A DNA stretch of 50,202 nucleotides from Ectothiorhodospira mobilis. GTDB taxonomy: Bacteria > Pseudomonadota > Gammaproteobacteria > Ectothiorhodospirales > Ectothiorhodospiraceae. The stretch is from positions 1 through 50,202 of the forward strand of contig NZ_NRSK01000022.1 of the NCBI RefSeq assembly GCF_016584115.1. Reading direction: 5' to 3'. Made by a program: the position numbers and the translations under genes. Below the pieces are notes generated by a model, which was given only the letters and a program-made list of their open reading frames with translations, did no database searches and was not told where the DNA came from. Below are positions 1 through 9,148 of this stretch, piece after piece. The stretch's first letter is position 1. Each line of letters opens with the position of its first letter.

Positions 1-421
1 GCTCGGTGGTGCGCAAGCACCTGGGCTACGCCCACATCCCCGGCCGCTTCGCCAAGGCGGTCAACGCCTTCACCCAGGATGTGCTCTCACCCTACCTTAA
101 CTTCCACCGCCCCTGCTTCTTCCCCACCGAAGAGGTCGATGCCAAGGGGCGTCTACGCAAGCGCTACCGCTACGAGGAGATGATGACCCCCTTCGAGAAG
201 CTCAAATCCCTGCCCGGAGCCGACCGCTACCTCAAGCCCGGCATCACCTTCGAACAACTGGATGCAGTCGCCTACGCCATCAGCGACAATGAGGCCGCCC
301 AGCGGCTCAACCAGGCCCGGGCTGATCTGTTTCGTTCCATCAACAACGCCCAAAACCCGGCCGCCTGAACAGCCTCACCCATCACTCCCCTTCAGGCTCA
401 TCTCTGGATTGGAAAGGACTG
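1..421 (+). mobile_element. Right end of an insertion element (left part outside window)
   Basis: The segment carries the end of a transposase/integrase gene and about 50 bp of non-coding sequence after it. It then meets the rsmB gene inside a codon-continuous region: RsmB homology, read on the minus strand, stops abruptly at about position 421. The exact terminal inverted repeat cannot be confirmed because the other end of the element lies outside the window. The junction is placed from where RsmB similarity ends, so it is accurate to a few bases only. Confidence 0.65.
3..368 (+). CDS. Transposase/integrase-like protein, C-terminal part (5' end outside window)
   Basis: The reading frame is open from the window edge and ends with TGA at 366-368. 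The residues resemble the C-terminal part of DDE integrase-type transposases: a VVRKHLGYAHIP segment after the catalytic core, then NFHRPCFFP and a basic GRLRKRYRY stretch, which these proteins carry after the rve domain. Only about 121 residues are visible, so the DDE residues are not. A GTG at 6 is in frame, but it is internal to the family and unlikely to be the start. IS family not assigned. It ends about 50 bp before the point where rsmB is broken, which fits an inserted element. Confidence 0.7.
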   Translation, partial: SVVRKHLGYAHIPGRFAKAVNAFTQDVLSPYLNFHRPCFFPTEEVDAKGRLRKRYRYEEMMTPFEKLKSLPGADRYLKPGITFEQLDAVAYAISDNEAAQRLNQARADLFRSINNAQNPAA

Positions 422-1555
422 CAGGGGCCAGAGGGCCCGCAGCAGCTCCCCCTGGGTGCGGGCCAGGGCCGGGATGTCCCCCTCCCTGCGCAGGTGCTTG
501 ATGTCCGGGTGACGGCGGATGACCCCGGTGGCCGAGCAGGGGGCATCCAGGAGGATGCGGTCGAAGGGGGGCCCCTGATGCCAGGTGTCGGGGCGGGCGG
601 CATCGGCGGTCACCAGCGCCGCCCGGTGACCGCCCCGCTGCAGGTTTTCCGCCACGCGCTCCAGGCGCTTGCCGCTGCTGTCCAGGGCGGTGAGCGCCAG
701 ATCCCCCCCGGCGCGATCCAGCAGGTGCAGGGTCTTGCCTCCGGGGGCGGCGCAGGCATCCAGCACCCGTGCCCCGGGGGGGCAGTCCAGCAGCGGGGCC
801 GCCAGCTGGGCGGCGGCATCCTGCACCGAGCACAGCCCCTCGGCGAACCCCGGCAGGGCGGACACCTCCACGGGCCGCTCCAGCACCAGGGCCGTCTCCA
901 CCTGCGCATGGGGTGCGGCGGCGAGGCCCGCCTCGGCCAGGCGGTCCCGGTAATCGGCCAGGGGGATGCGGGCCGTGTTCACCCGCAGGGTCATGGGGGG
1001 ATGGGCGTTCAGGGCCTGACACACCGCCTCGGTCCCATCCCCGTAGGCCGCCGCCAGGCGGCGGTAGAGCCAGTCCGGCAGGGCGTGGCGCAGCGCCGGG
1101 TCACGATCCACCTCTTCGGCCCGCGCCCTCCCCTCGCGCTGGGCGCGGCGCAGCACGCCGTTGATCAGGCCCACGGCCCAGCGCTTGCCCAGGCCCCGCC
1201 CCAGCCCGGCCGTCTCCTGCACCGCGGCATAGTCGGGGGTGTCCAGATACAGCAGCTCGAACAGCCCCATGGCCAGGGCGCAGGCCACGTCCCGGTCGCG
1301 GCGCTTGAGGGGGCGTTCCAGCCAGCAGGCCAGGATGGCCTCCAGGCGGCGGTGCCAGCGCAGGGTGCCGTAGCACAGGGCCTGGGCCAGACCCCGGTCC
1401 CGGGGGGACACCCGGGCCAGCAGCGGCGGCAGGGCATCGGACAGGGAGGTGCCGTCCCGGAGGACGCGCAGCAGGGCCTGGAGGGCGGCTTGACGGGGGG
1501 AAACGGGGGACGGCATGGGATGAGGACTTCCGGCGGCTGGGGGGGATACAGGCAA
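398..1555 (-). CDS. rsmB: 16S rRNA (cytosine-967-C5) methyltransferase RsmB, 3'-truncated
   Basis: RsmB methylates C967 of 16S rRNA with S-adenosylmethionine. The N-terminal NusB-like RNA-binding domain covers roughly residues 15-145. The Rossmann methyltransferase domain follows, with the SAM motif DACAAPGGKT and motif IV DAPCSATG, which holds the product-release cysteine. The family normally continues with a GG-x-LLYATCS motif carrying the nucleophilic cysteine, then about 50 more residues. Here the protein ends a few residues after ELLRALWPL with the unrelated QSFPIQR. It is 385 residues against about 430 in E. coli. The missing part contains the nucleophile, so the product is probably inactive. 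The start could also be the internal Met at residue 14 (MPSPVSPRQAA), which looks closer to the family start. It lies downstream of fmt, as is usual. Confidence 0.9.
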   Translation of the reverse strand: MPVSPPAAGSPHPMPSPVSPRQAALQALLRVLRDGTSLSDALPPLLARVSPRDRGLAQALCYGTLRWHRRLEAILACWLERPLKRRDRDVACALAMGLFELLYLDTPDYAAVQETAGLGRGLGKRWAVGLINGVLRRAQREGRARAEEVDRDPALRHALPDWLYRRLAAAYGDGTEAVCQALNAHPPMTLRVNTARIPLADYRDRLAEAGLAAAPHAQVETALVLERPVEVSALPGFAEGLCSVQDAAAQLAAPLLDCPPGARVLDACAAPGGKTLHLLDRAGGDLALTALDSSGKRLERVAENLQRGGHRAALVTADAARPDTWHQGPPFDRILLDAPCSATGVIRRHPDIKHLRREGDIPALARTQGELLRALWPLQSFPIQR

Positions 1556-1567
1556 CTGGGGGGAGGA

Positions 1568-2506
1568 TCAGGTCTCGTCCCCCAGCCGCTCCCCCTGCAG
1601 CGAACGGCCGTTGAGGAACTCCCGGGCCGTCAGGGGCCTGCCGCCGGGCAGTTGCAGGCGGGTGACCCGCAGCACGCCGTCGCCGGTGGCCACGTCGATG
1701 CCCTCCGGACCCTCGGCCACCACCGTGCCCGGCGGGGCGTCGGCATGGGCCTGTGGGGCCACGGCGGACATCCACAGGCGCAGGGGCTCGCCGCGCCAGC
1801 GGGTCTGGGCCACAGGCCAGGGGTTGAAGGCGCGGATGCGCCGGTCCAGGGCCGCCGCCGCCAGTTGCCAGTCCAGCACGGCCTCCGCCTTGTGCAGCTT
1901 TTCGGCGTAGGTCACCTGCTGCGGGTCCTGGGGCTCGCCGCGAAGGCGCCCGGCGGCCAGGTCGTCCAGGGCGGACACCAGCAACTCCGCCCCCTGCCGC
2001 GCCAGGGTGTCGTGCAGCGTACCGGCGGTGTCCTGGGCGCCGATGGGGCAGCGGGTCCTGCCCAGCATATCCCCGGTATCCAGCCCCTCGGCCATGCGCA
2101 TGAGGGTGATGCCGGTCTCCCGGTCCCCCGCCAGCAGCGCGCGCTGGATGGGGGCGGCCCCGCGCCAGCGGGGCAGCAGGGAGGCATGCAGGTTGACGCA
2201 GCCCAGGCGGGGGATCTCCAGCACCGCCCGGGGCAGGATCAGGCCATAGGCGGCCACCACCATCAGATCCGGGGCCAGGGCCCGCAGCCGTTCCAGGGCG
2301 GCTTCGTCCCGCAGGGTGGCGGGTTGTTCCACGGGCAGGTCGTGCTCCAGGGCCTTCTGCTTGACGGGGCCGGGCCGCAGCCGGCGCCCGCGGCCAGCGG
2401 GCCGGTCCGGCTGGGTATACACGGCCACCACCTCGTGGCTTGTCTGCAGCAGGGCCTCCAGGGCGGGCACGGCGAAATCGGGGGTGCCCGCGTACACCAC
2501 CCGCAT
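1568..2506 (-). CDS. fmt: Methionyl-tRNA formyltransferase
   Basis: Fmt transfers a formyl group from 10-formyl-tetrahydrofolate to Met-tRNA(fMet) for translation initiation. The protein is 312 residues, the normal length. The N-terminal formyltransferase domain begins [19 protein letters not shown]. The active-site region [19 protein letters not shown] has the expected Asn and His, and GLDTGDML carries the catalytic Asp. The C-terminal OB-like domain holds FNPWPVA. The ATG at 2506 overlaps the def stop codon by one base, which indicates translational coupling. Longer upstream extensions of the frame run through def and are not credible. Confidence 0.96.
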   Translation of the reverse strand: MRVVYAGTPDFAVPALEALLQTSHEVVAVYTQPDRPAGRGRRLRPGPVKQKALEHDLPVEQPATLRDEAALERLRALAPDLMVVAAYGLILPRAVLEIPRLGCVNLHASLLPRWRGAAPIQRALLAGDRETGITLMRMAEGLDTGDMLGRTRCPIGAQDTAGTLHDTLARQGAELLVSALDDLAAGRLRGEPQDPQQVTYAEKLHKAEAVLDWQLAAAALDRRIRAFNPWPVAQTRWRGEPLRLWMSAVAPQAHADAPPGTVVAEGPEGIDVATGDGVLRVTRLQLPGGRPLTAREFLNGRSLQGERLGDET

Positions 2507-3072
2507 CAGACCGCCTCCCGCTGCCGGCCGCGGGCGGTGGGGTGCCCACTCCCCTGCCGCTGCTGCTTCTCCAGACGCTTGCGGATGCGGTCGCGCTTGA
2601 GGTTGGAGAGGTGATCCACGAACAATCTGCCGTTGAGGTGATCCACCTCGTGCTGGATGCACACCGCCAGCAGGCCGCCGGTCTCCAGCTCGAAGGGCCG
2701 GCCGTCCCGGTCCAGGGCACGTACCCGGATGCGCTCGGCGCGGCGCACCGGTTCGTAGAAGCCGGGCACCGACAGGCAGCCCTCGTCCGTCTCCACCAGG
2801 CCCTCGTGCTCCAGGATCTCGGGGTTGATGAAGCAGCGGGGATGCAGGCCCTGACCGGAACGCTCCTCGGAGCCCTCCCCGGCCACATCCATGACCACCA
2901 CCTGTTTGTGCACGTTCACCTGCACCGCCGCCAGGCCGATGCCCTCGGAGGCGTACATGGTCTCGAACATGTCGTCCACGAGCCTGCGGATGGCATCATC
3001 CACCACCGGCACCGGCTCGGCCTGGTGGCGCAAGCGTGGATCGGGAAACTGCAGGATATCTAACAATGCCAT
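2506..3072 (-). CDS. def: Peptide deformylase
   Basis: Def is a cytoplasmic metalloenzyme that removes the N-formyl group from nascent proteins. All three family motifs are present in order: GIGLAAVQV (about residues 45-53), EGCLSVPG with the metal-binding cysteine, and QHEVDHLNG with the two metal-binding histidines and the catalytic glutamate. At 188 residues it is slightly longer than the E. coli enzyme because of a basic, Gln/Arg-rich tail after the catalytic helix. It is the first gene of a def-fmt-rsmB operon on the minus strand and is divergent from the LysM lipoprotein gene. The 103-bp gap to that gene must hold both promoters. Confidence 0.97.
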   Translation of the reverse strand: MALLDILQFPDPRLRHQAEPVPVVDDAIRRLVDDMFETMYASEGIGLAAVQVNVHKQVVVMDVAGEGSEERSGQGLHPRCFINPEILEHEGLVETDEGCLSVPGFYEPVRRAERIRVRALDRDGRPFELETGGLLAVCIQHEVDHLNGRLFVDHLSNLKRDRIRKRLEKQQRQGSGHPTARGRQREAV

Positions 3073-3175
3073 GGCCGCCTGTCCGCTGGATGAGTAGGTT
3101 TATGCCGTGTCAACAACAATCTGCTAAAGTCGTGGTCTCGTGCCGGTGGTGCCCAACACCTCGAGGAAAAGACCG

Positions 3176-4327
3176 ATGTCCGCTCCATTTCCGCCGCGTG
3201 CCGGATCCGCCGCGTCCATCGTGACGCTTATTCTAGCGCTCCTGGCCACCGGATGCGCCACCGCACCCCGGGATCCGGCCCCGGAACAGACCCCCGCCAC
3301 GGCGGAGAGGGCGCCGGAAGCCGCCCCGGCATCCCCGAAGGAAGCCCCCACCCCGGCCCGGGCCCGGGTAAGGGACACCGCCCCCGAACGCTACGTGGTG
3401 CGCCCCGGGGATACCCTCTGGGACATCTCCACCACCTTCCTGGAAACCCCCTGGTACTGGCCCGAGATCTGGGTGGACAACCCCCAGATCGAGAACCCCC
3501 ATCTCATCTACCCCGGGGATGTCATCACCCTGCACTACGTGAACGGCCGGCCGCGCCTCATGGTGGACGGCGGACCCCGGGTGCGGCCCACGGTGAAGCT
3601 CTCCCCCCGGGTTCGCGCCGAACCCCTGCCCCCTTCCCTGGACACCCCCGTACAGGCCCTGCAACAGTTCCTGATCCGTCCCCGGGTTGTGACCGAAAAG
3701 CAGATGGAAGATTCCCCCTACCTGCTGGCCTCCCGGGATGAGCGCATGATCTTCGGCGCCGGCGACCGCCTCTATGCCCGGGGCCTGGAGGGGGATCCCG
3801 TGGGCTCCCGCTACCACGTCTTCCGTCCCGGCGGTGAACTGCGGGACCCGGAAACGGGGGAACGGCTGGGCTTCGAGGCCATCCCCGTGGCGGGGGCCGA
3901 ACTGGTGCGCGGCGGCGACCCGGCCACGGTGGTGCTCACCCGCAGCGACCGCGAGGCCCTCCAGGGGGACCGTCTGCTGCCCCAGGACGACAGCGCCCAG
4001 GACTTCCTCTTCACCCCGCGCCCCCCGCACCCGGACGCCCACGGCCAGGTCATCTCCCTGTTCGATGCCATCAGCCGCATCGCCCGCTTCCAGGTGGCGG
4101 TGATCAACCTGGGCGAACGGGACGATGTGGAACAGGGGCAGGTCTTCGCCGTCCACCACTCCGGGCGCACGGTGCGGGACCGGATCGCCGGCGGCGAGCG
4201 GGTCACCCTGCCGGACGAGCGGGCGGGCCTGCTCATGGTCTTTCGCACCTTCGACAAGGTGAGCTACGCCCTGGTGGTGGAATCCACCCACCCCATCGCC
4301 CAGGGCAACACCGTACGCCATCCCTGA
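3176..4327 (+). CDS. LysM-domain lipoprotein
   Basis: A predicted outer-envelope, peptidoglycan-binding lipoprotein of 383 residues. The N-terminus has a hydrophobic signal (VTLILALLATGC) ending in a lipobox with Cys at about residue 27, then a Pro/Ala-rich linker. One LysM domain spans about residues 70-122 (YVVRPGDTLWDISTTF, then NPHLIYPGDVITL). The long C-terminal region has no catalytic motif that I recognise. Genes of this type lie between def and dprA in many gammaproteobacteria. The ATG at 3176 follows a GAGGA ribosome-binding site at the right distance; an in-frame upstream GTG at 3140 would bury the signal peptide. Confidence 0.9.
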   Translation: MSAPFPPRAGSAASIVTLILALLATGCATAPRDPAPEQTPATAERAPEAAPASPKEAPTPARARVRDTAPERYVVRPGDTLWDISTTFLETPWYWPEIWVDNPQIENPHLIYPGDVITLHYVNGRPRLMVDGGPRVRPTVKLSPRVRAEPLPPSLDTPVQALQQFLIRPRVVTEKQMEDSPYLLASRDERMIFGAGDRLYARGLEGDPVGSRYHVFRPGGELRDPETGERLGFEAIPVAGAELVRGGDPATVVLTRSDREALQGDRLLPQDDSAQDFLFTPRPPHPDAHGQVISLFDAISRIARFQVAVINLGERDDVEQGQVFAVHHSGRTVRDRIAGGERVTLPDERAGLLMVFRTFDKVSYALVVESTHPIAQGNTVRHP

Positions 4328-4337
4328 AACGTTCCCC

Positions 4338-5480
4338 TTGGATACCCGGCAACACCCCCTGGTCCCCTGGCTGCACCTCTGGCACACCCCGGGCCTGGGG
4401 CCGGCCACCTTCCTGCGGCTGACCGCGGCCCACGGCGATCCCCGGGCCGTGCTGGAGGCCGGACCCGCCGCCTGGCGGGAGCAGGGCCTGGACGATACCG
4501 CCATCGCCTTCCTGGAGGGCCCCACCCCCGAAGGGGTGCTGCGGGACCTGGAATGGGCCGAGGACCCGCAGCACCATATCCTCACCCTGGAGGACCCCGG
4601 CTATCCGCCGCGCCTGCGGGCCATCGCCGCGGCCCCGCCGGTGCTCTACGTGGTGGGGGACCCCCGGGTGCTGCACTGGCCCCTGCTGGCCGTGGTGGGC
4701 AGCCGCCACCCCACCCCCGGCGGCCGCGACACCGCCCATGCCTTCAGCGCCCACCTGGCCCGCTCCGGCCTGGTGATCGCCAGCGGCCTGGCCGAGGGCA
4801 TCGACGCCGCCGCCCATGGTGGCGCCCTGGAGGCCGGGGGACTCACCGTGGCGGTGACGGGCACCGGCCCGGACCGGGTCTACCCCGCCGGCCACCGCGA
4901 CCTGGCGCGGCGCATCGCCGCCGAGGGGGCCCTGGTCACGGAACTGCCCGTGGGCACCCCCGTGCGCCGCGAGCACTTCCCGCGGCGCAACCGCATCCTC
5001 TCGGGGCTGGCGGTGGGCACCCTGGTGGTGGAGGCGGCCCATCGCAGCGGGTCCCTCATCACCGCCCGCTACGCCGCGGAACAGGGCCGGGAGGTGTTCG
5101 CCATCCCCGGCTCCATCCACAACCCCATGGCCCGGGGCTGCCACCGCCTCATCCGCCAGGGGGCCAAGCTGGTGGAGACCGCCGACGACATCCTGGAGGA
5201 ACTGGGGCCGCAGATCTTCATCCCAAGGGAGGAGGAAGGCCCCTCCCCGGGGAACGAGGCCGACGCCTCTGTGGTGCCCGGGGAGGCGCCGGATGCGGAG
5301 CACGCCGCCCTCCTGGAGGCCATGGGCCACGACCCCGTGGCGGTGGACCAGCTGGTGGAGCGCACTGGATTGACCGCCGGTGCGGTTTCCTCCATGCTGC
5401 TTCTCATGGAGTTGCGCGGCCAGGTGGCCTCCCTGTCCGGTGGTCGATACGTCCGCCTGCAGCCGGAACACGAGAGATGA
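4338..5480 (+). CDS. dprA: DNA-processing protein DprA
   Basis: DprA binds incoming single-stranded DNA and loads RecA in natural transformation. The 380-residue protein has an N-terminal helical domain, then the Rossmann-like DprA core from about residue 115: VVGSRHPTPGG, SGLAEGIDAAAHGGAL, PVGTPVRREHFPRRNRILSG and GSLITARYAAEQGREVFAIPG. A C-terminal winged-helix domain (about 315-375) follows an acidic linker. The start is a TTG ten bases after the LysM gene stop; no ATG is available without losing conserved sequence. The stop overlaps the smg start (ATGA). Confidence 0.96.
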   Translation: MDTRQHPLVPWLHLWHTPGLGPATFLRLTAAHGDPRAVLEAGPAAWREQGLDDTAIAFLEGPTPEGVLRDLEWAEDPQHHILTLEDPGYPPRLRAIAAAPPVLYVVGDPRVLHWPLLAVVGSRHPTPGGRDTAHAFSAHLARSGLVIASGLAEGIDAAAHGGALEAGGLTVAVTGTGPDRVYPAGHRDLARRIAAEGALVTELPVGTPVRREHFPRRNRILSGLAVGTLVVEAAHRSGSLITARYAAEQGREVFAIPGSIHNPMARGCHRLIRQGAKLVETADDILEELGPQIFIPREEEGPSPGNEADASVVPGEAPDAEHAALLEAMGHDPVAVDQLVERTGLTAGAVSSMLLLMELRGQVASLSGGRYVRLQPEHER

Positions 5481-5950
5481 AAGAGAACGTGCTAGACGTA
5501 CTGATGTATCTGTTCGAGAACTACATCGACGACGATACCGAACTGGAGCCGGACCGGGAGCAGCTGCAGAACCTGCTGCTGGACGCCGGTTTCCCCGTGG
5601 CCGAGATCCACAAGGCCTTCGACTGGCTGGAGAACCTGGCCAGCCAGGACCCCTCCCTGAAGGACCTGCGCACCGACTCGGCCCTGCGCGTCTACACCGA
5701 CCGGGAAATGGGCCGCATGGACGCCCAGAGCCGGGGTTTTTTGCTGTTTCTGGAACAGAACGGCGTGCTCGACCCGTCCACCCGCGAGCTGGTCATCAGC
5801 CGCGTCATGGACCTGGACAGCGAGGAGATCGGCCTGGACGAGCTCAAGTGGATCACCCTCATGGTGCTGTTCAACCAGCCCGGCCAGGAAGCCGCCTACA
5901 CCTGGCTGGAGAACATGATGTTCGATCACCCGCCGGAGTACCTGCACTGA
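5477..5950 (+). CDS. smg: Smg family protein (DUF494)
   Basis: A 157-residue acidic protein matching the Smg/DUF494 family, whose biochemical role is unknown. It has the typical start KENVLDVLMYLFENY, and later DLDELKW-like (IGLDELKWITLMVLFN) and WLENMM segments. The ATG overlaps the dprA stop by four bases (ATGA), so the two are translationally coupled. Placement between dprA and topA is conserved in gammaproteobacteria and supports the call. Confidence 0.93.
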   Translation: MKENVLDVLMYLFENYIDDDTELEPDREQLQNLLLDAGFPVAEIHKAFDWLENLASQDPSLKDLRTDSALRVYTDREMGRMDAQSRGFLLFLEQNGVLDPSTRELVISRVMDLDSEEIGLDELKWITLMVLFNQPGQEAAYTWLENMMFDHPPEYLH

Positions 5951-5981
5951 GTCCCCACCACAGCCCACGGGTAGCCGGGCC

Positions 5982-8558
5982 ATGAGCAAGCACCTGGTCA
6001 TCGTCGAATCGCCGGCCAAGGCCAAGACCATCGAGAAGTACCTGGGCAAGGACTTCGAGGTGATGGCCTCCTACGGCCACGTGCGCGATCTCCTGCCCAA
6101 GGAGGGGGCCGTGGACCCGGACCACGGCTTTCGCATGAACTACCAGGTGATCGAGCGCAACGAGAAACACGTGGAGCGCATCGCCCGGGCCCTGAAGAAG
6201 GCCGATTCCCTGATCCTGGCCACTGACCCCGACCGCGAGGGCGAGGCCATCTCCTGGCACCTGTACGAACTGCTGCAGGAGCGCGGGCTGCTGGAGGACA
6301 AGGAGACCCAGCGGGTGGTCTTCCACGAGATCACCCAGCGGGCCGTGAAGGAGGCCATCGAACACCCCCGGGGGCTGTCCTGGGAGCTGATCAACGCCCA
6401 GCAGGCCCGGCGCGCCCTGGACTACCTGGTGGGCTTCAACCTCTCCCCCCTGCTGTGGAAGAAGATCAAGCGCGGCCTCTCCGCGGGCCGGGTGCAGAGC
6501 CCCGCCCTGCGCATGATCGTGGAGCGGGAACAGGAGATCGAGCGCTTCGTCAGCCGCGAATACTGGACCCTGGACGCCCTCACGGCCAAGGACGGCGAGG
6601 GCTTCAGCGCCCGCCTGCAGGTGCTCGACGGGCGCAAGCTGGAGCAGTTCGACATCGCCTCCGAAGCCGACGCGGAGAAGGCCCGCCAGACCCTGACGCA
6701 GGCTGCCGGCGGTCACCTGCGGGTGGCCAAGGTGGAGAAGAAGCAGCGCCGGCGCAATCCGGCCCCCCCCTTCACCACCTCCACGCTGCAGCAGGAGGCC
6801 TCGCGCAAGCTGGGCTTCTCCGCCAGCCGCACCATGCGCGTGGCGCAGCAGCTCTACGAGGGGATCGACCTGGGCACGGGCCCCATCGGCCTGATCAGCT
6901 ACATGCGCACCGACTCCGTCACCCTGGCCAACGAGGCCATCCAGGAGATCCGGGGCCTGATCGCCCAGCGCTACGGCCAGGACAAGGTGCCCGACAGCCC
7001 GCGCACCTACAAGACCAAGTCCAAGAACGCCCAGGAGGCCCACGAGGCCATCCGGCCCACCTCGGTGCAGCGGCTGCCCGAGGAACTCAAGGGCCATCTC
7101 TCCCAGGACCAGAAGCGGCTGTACGAACTCATCTGGAAGCGCACCGTGGCCTGCCAGATGATCCACGCCACCCTGGACACCGTGGCGGCGGAACTGGAGG
7201 CCGGGGGTCCGGAGCATGTCTTTCGCGCCACCGGCTCCTCGGTGCGCGACCCGGGCTTCATGGCCGTCTACCGCGAGGACCAGGACGATGCCAAGGTGGA
7301 GAGCGACGAGCGCCTGCTGCCGGAGCTGTCCGAGGGCGAACAGGTGACCCTGAACGACATCCAGGCGGATCAGCATTTCACCGAACCCCCGCCCCGCTAC
7401 TCCGAGGCCAGCCTGGTGAAGGCCCTGGAGGAACACGGCATCGGCCGCCCCTCCACCTATGCCTCCATCATCAGCACCCTGCTGCAACGGGAATACGCGG
7501 AGCTGGTGAACCGCCGCTTCGTGCCCACGGACATCGGCCGCATCGTCAACACCTTCCTCACCCAGCACTTCACCCGGTACGTGGACTACGACTTCACCGC
7601 CCGGCTGGAGGACGAACTGGACGAGATCTCCCGCGGCGAGAAGGAGTGGATCCCGGTCATGGAGGGGTTCTGGCGGCGCTTCTCCGAACAGGTGAAGGAG
7701 AAGGAGGCCACGGTGACCCGCGAGGAGGCGGTGCAGGCCCGGGAGCTGGGCACCGATCCCAAGTCGGGGCGGCCGGTGACGGTGCGCATGGGGCGCTACG
7801 GCCCCTTCGTGCAGATCGGCACCAAGGATGACGAGGAAAAGCCCCGTTTCGCCGGCCTGCGCCCGGGGCAGAAGATGGACGCCATCACCCTGGAGGAGGC
7901 CCTGGCCCTGTTCAAGCTGCCGCGGGAACTGGGCGAGACCCCGGAGGGGGAGCCGCTCCTGGTGAACATCGGCCGCTTCGGCCCCTACGTGAAATTCGGC
8001 AGCCGCTACGCCTCCCTGGGCAAGGAGGATGATCCCTACACCATCGAGCTGCCCCGGGCCCTGGAGCTGGTGGCCGAACGCAAGCGCCTGGATGCGGAGC
8101 GCTTCATCCAGTCCTTCGACGAGGAGGGCATCCGGGTGCTCAAGGGCCGCTACGGCCCCTACATCACCGACGGCAACAAGAACGCCCGGGTGCCCAAGGA
8201 CCGGGAACCCAAGGACCTGACCCTGGAGGAATGCCGGGAGCTCCTGGCCGCCGCTCCCGAGAAGAAGGGGCGGGGCCGCAAGGGAGCCACCGCGAAGAAA
8301 TCCGCCCAGTCCGCGGACAAGGATGACGGCAAGACCGCTGACAAGGGGACGGGCAAGACCACCGGGAAGAAGAAGGCCGCCACCGGCAAGTCCTCCACCA
8401 CCACCACCGCCAAGGCCAAGTCGGGTACCGGTTCCCGGGGCACAACGGCCAAGGGCAAGACCACGGCCAGCGCCAAGGGCAAAGGCAAGGGCGGCAAGAC
8501 CACGGCCAAAACGGCGGCCAAGTCCGCCTCGGGCCGGAGCGCCGGCGCCTCGCAGTGA
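5982..8558 (+). CDS. topA: DNA topoisomerase I
   Basis: A type IA topoisomerase that relaxes negative supercoils. The Toprim domain starts at VIVESPAKAKTIEKYLG and has DPDREGEAISWHL. The catalytic tyrosine lies in ISYMRTDS, at residue 307. After about residue 590 come repeated C-terminal modules of the GRYGPFVQIG, GRFGPYVKFG and GRYGPYITDG kind. A tail of about 95 residues, very rich in Lys, Thr, Ala and Gly, ends the protein. Unlike E. coli TopA, no four-cysteine zinc motifs are visible; the protein has very few cysteines. It is 858 residues, and its stop overlaps the tsaC start. Confidence 0.96.
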   Translation: MSKHLVIVESPAKAKTIEKYLGKDFEVMASYGHVRDLLPKEGAVDPDHGFRMNYQVIERNEKHVERIARALKKADSLILATDPDREGEAISWHLYELLQERGLLEDKETQRVVFHEITQRAVKEAIEHPRGLSWELINAQQARRALDYLVGFNLSPLLWKKIKRGLSAGRVQSPALRMIVEREQEIERFVSREYWTLDALTAKDGEGFSARLQVLDGRKLEQFDIASEADAEKARQTLTQAAGGHLRVAKVEKKQRRRNPAPPFTTSTLQQEASRKLGFSASRTMRVAQQLYEGIDLGTGPIGLISYMRTDSVTLANEAIQEIRGLIAQRYGQDKVPDSPRTYKTKSKNAQEAHEAIRPTSVQRLPEELKGHLSQDQKRLYELIWKRTVACQMIHATLDTVAAELEAGGPEHVFRATGSSVRDPGFMAVYREDQDDAKVESDERLLPELSEGEQVTLNDIQADQHFTEPPPRYSEASLVKALEEHGIGRPSTYASIISTLLQREYAELVNRRFVPTDIGRIVNTFLTQHFTRYVDYDFTARLEDELDEISRGEKEWIPVMEGFWRRFSEQVKEKEATVTREEAVQARELGTDPKSGRPVTVRMGRYGPFVQIGTKDDEEKPRFAGLRPGQKMDAITLEEALALFKLPRELGETPEGEPLLVNIGRFGPYVKFGSRYASLGKEDDPYTIELPRALELVAERKRLDAERFIQSFDEEGIRVLKGRYGPYITDGNKNARVPKDREPKDLTLEECRELLAAAPEKKGRGRKGATAKKSAQSADKDDGKTADKGTGKTTGKKKAATGKSSTTTTAKAKSGTGSRGTTAKGKTTASAKGKGKGGKTTAKTAAKSASGRSAGASQ

Positions 8559-9136
8559 CGGGCCGTAACACCCGCCGCCGGGCCCTGCGGCCCCGGGCGG
8601 CGGCGGCGGTGATCCGATCCGGGGGGGTGGTGGCCTATCCCACCGAAGCCGTCTTTGGTCTGGGCTGCGACCCGCGCAACCGGACGGCGGTGCAGCGCCT
8701 GCTGCGCATCAAGGGCCGTGCCGAGGCCAAGGGGCTGATCCTGATCGCCGCCGATCCAGGGCAGCTCACCCCCTTCCTTGCCCCCGTGGACACAGCCCTG
8801 CGGGACCGGGCCCTGGCCACCTGGCCGGGTCCGGTCACCTGGCTCTGGCCCGCCGCCCCCCACACCCCGCGCTGGCTCACGGGGGACCACGACACCCTGG
8901 CGGTGCGGATCACCGACCATCCCCTGGCGGCCGCCCTGTGCCACCAGGCCGGCATGGCCCTGGTCTCCACCAGCGCCAACCGCAGCGACGCCCCGCCCTG
9001 CCGCCATGCCGGGGCCGTGGACGAGACCCTGGGCCGGGGGCTGGATCTGATCCTGGCGGGCGACACCGGCGGACGGGACCGCCCCAGCGAGATCCGCGAT
9101 CTACTCAGCGGCCGGGTGATGCGTTCGGGGGGATAA
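8555..9136 (+). CDS. tsaC: L-threonylcarbamoyladenylate synthase TsaC
   Basis: TsaC (YrdC/Sua5 family, short form) makes threonylcarbamoyl-AMP from threonine, bicarbonate and ATP for the t6A37 modification of ANN-decoding tRNAs. Visible motifs are GGVVAYPTEAVFGLGCDP, RIKGRAEAKGLILI (the KxR motif) and LVSTSANRSD (the SxN motif). At 193 residues it matches the short family. The GTG start overlaps the topA stop (GTGA), so translation is coupled. It faces the minus-strand SpoVR gene with a gap of 12 bases. Confidence 0.94.
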   Translation: MTGRNTRRRALRPRAAAAVIRSGGVVAYPTEAVFGLGCDPRNRTAVQRLLRIKGRAEAKGLILIAADPGQLTPFLAPVDTALRDRALATWPGPVTWLWPAAPHTPRWLTGDHDTLAVRITDHPLAAALCHQAGMALVSTSANRSDAPPCRHAGAVDETLGRGLDLILAGDTGGRDRPSEIRDLLSGRVMRSGG

Positions 9137-9148
9137 GCGGGCCGGGTC

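Noticed and set aside
494-2614. 706-codon open frame on the plus strand across rsmB and fmt
   Set aside because: It is antisense to two clear housekeeping genes; its Gly/Gln/His/Pro-rich translation is the usual product of the opposite frame of GC-rich coding DNA.
3073-3175. Clear promoter pair in the def/LysM divergent gap
   Set aside because: A TTGACA occurs on the minus strand at 3113-3108, but no -10 box lies at the right spacing, so no promoter is called.
5871-7568. 565-codon minus-strand frame under topA
   Set aside because: Low-complexity Leu/Gly/His/Val composition and complete overlap with topA mark it as a shadow frame. The same reasoning removes the long antisense frames under yeaG (11857-14112), bchE (15460-16983), the cobQ genes (17165-18772 and 18727-20583), hsdR (21135-23087) and hsdM (26137-28131).
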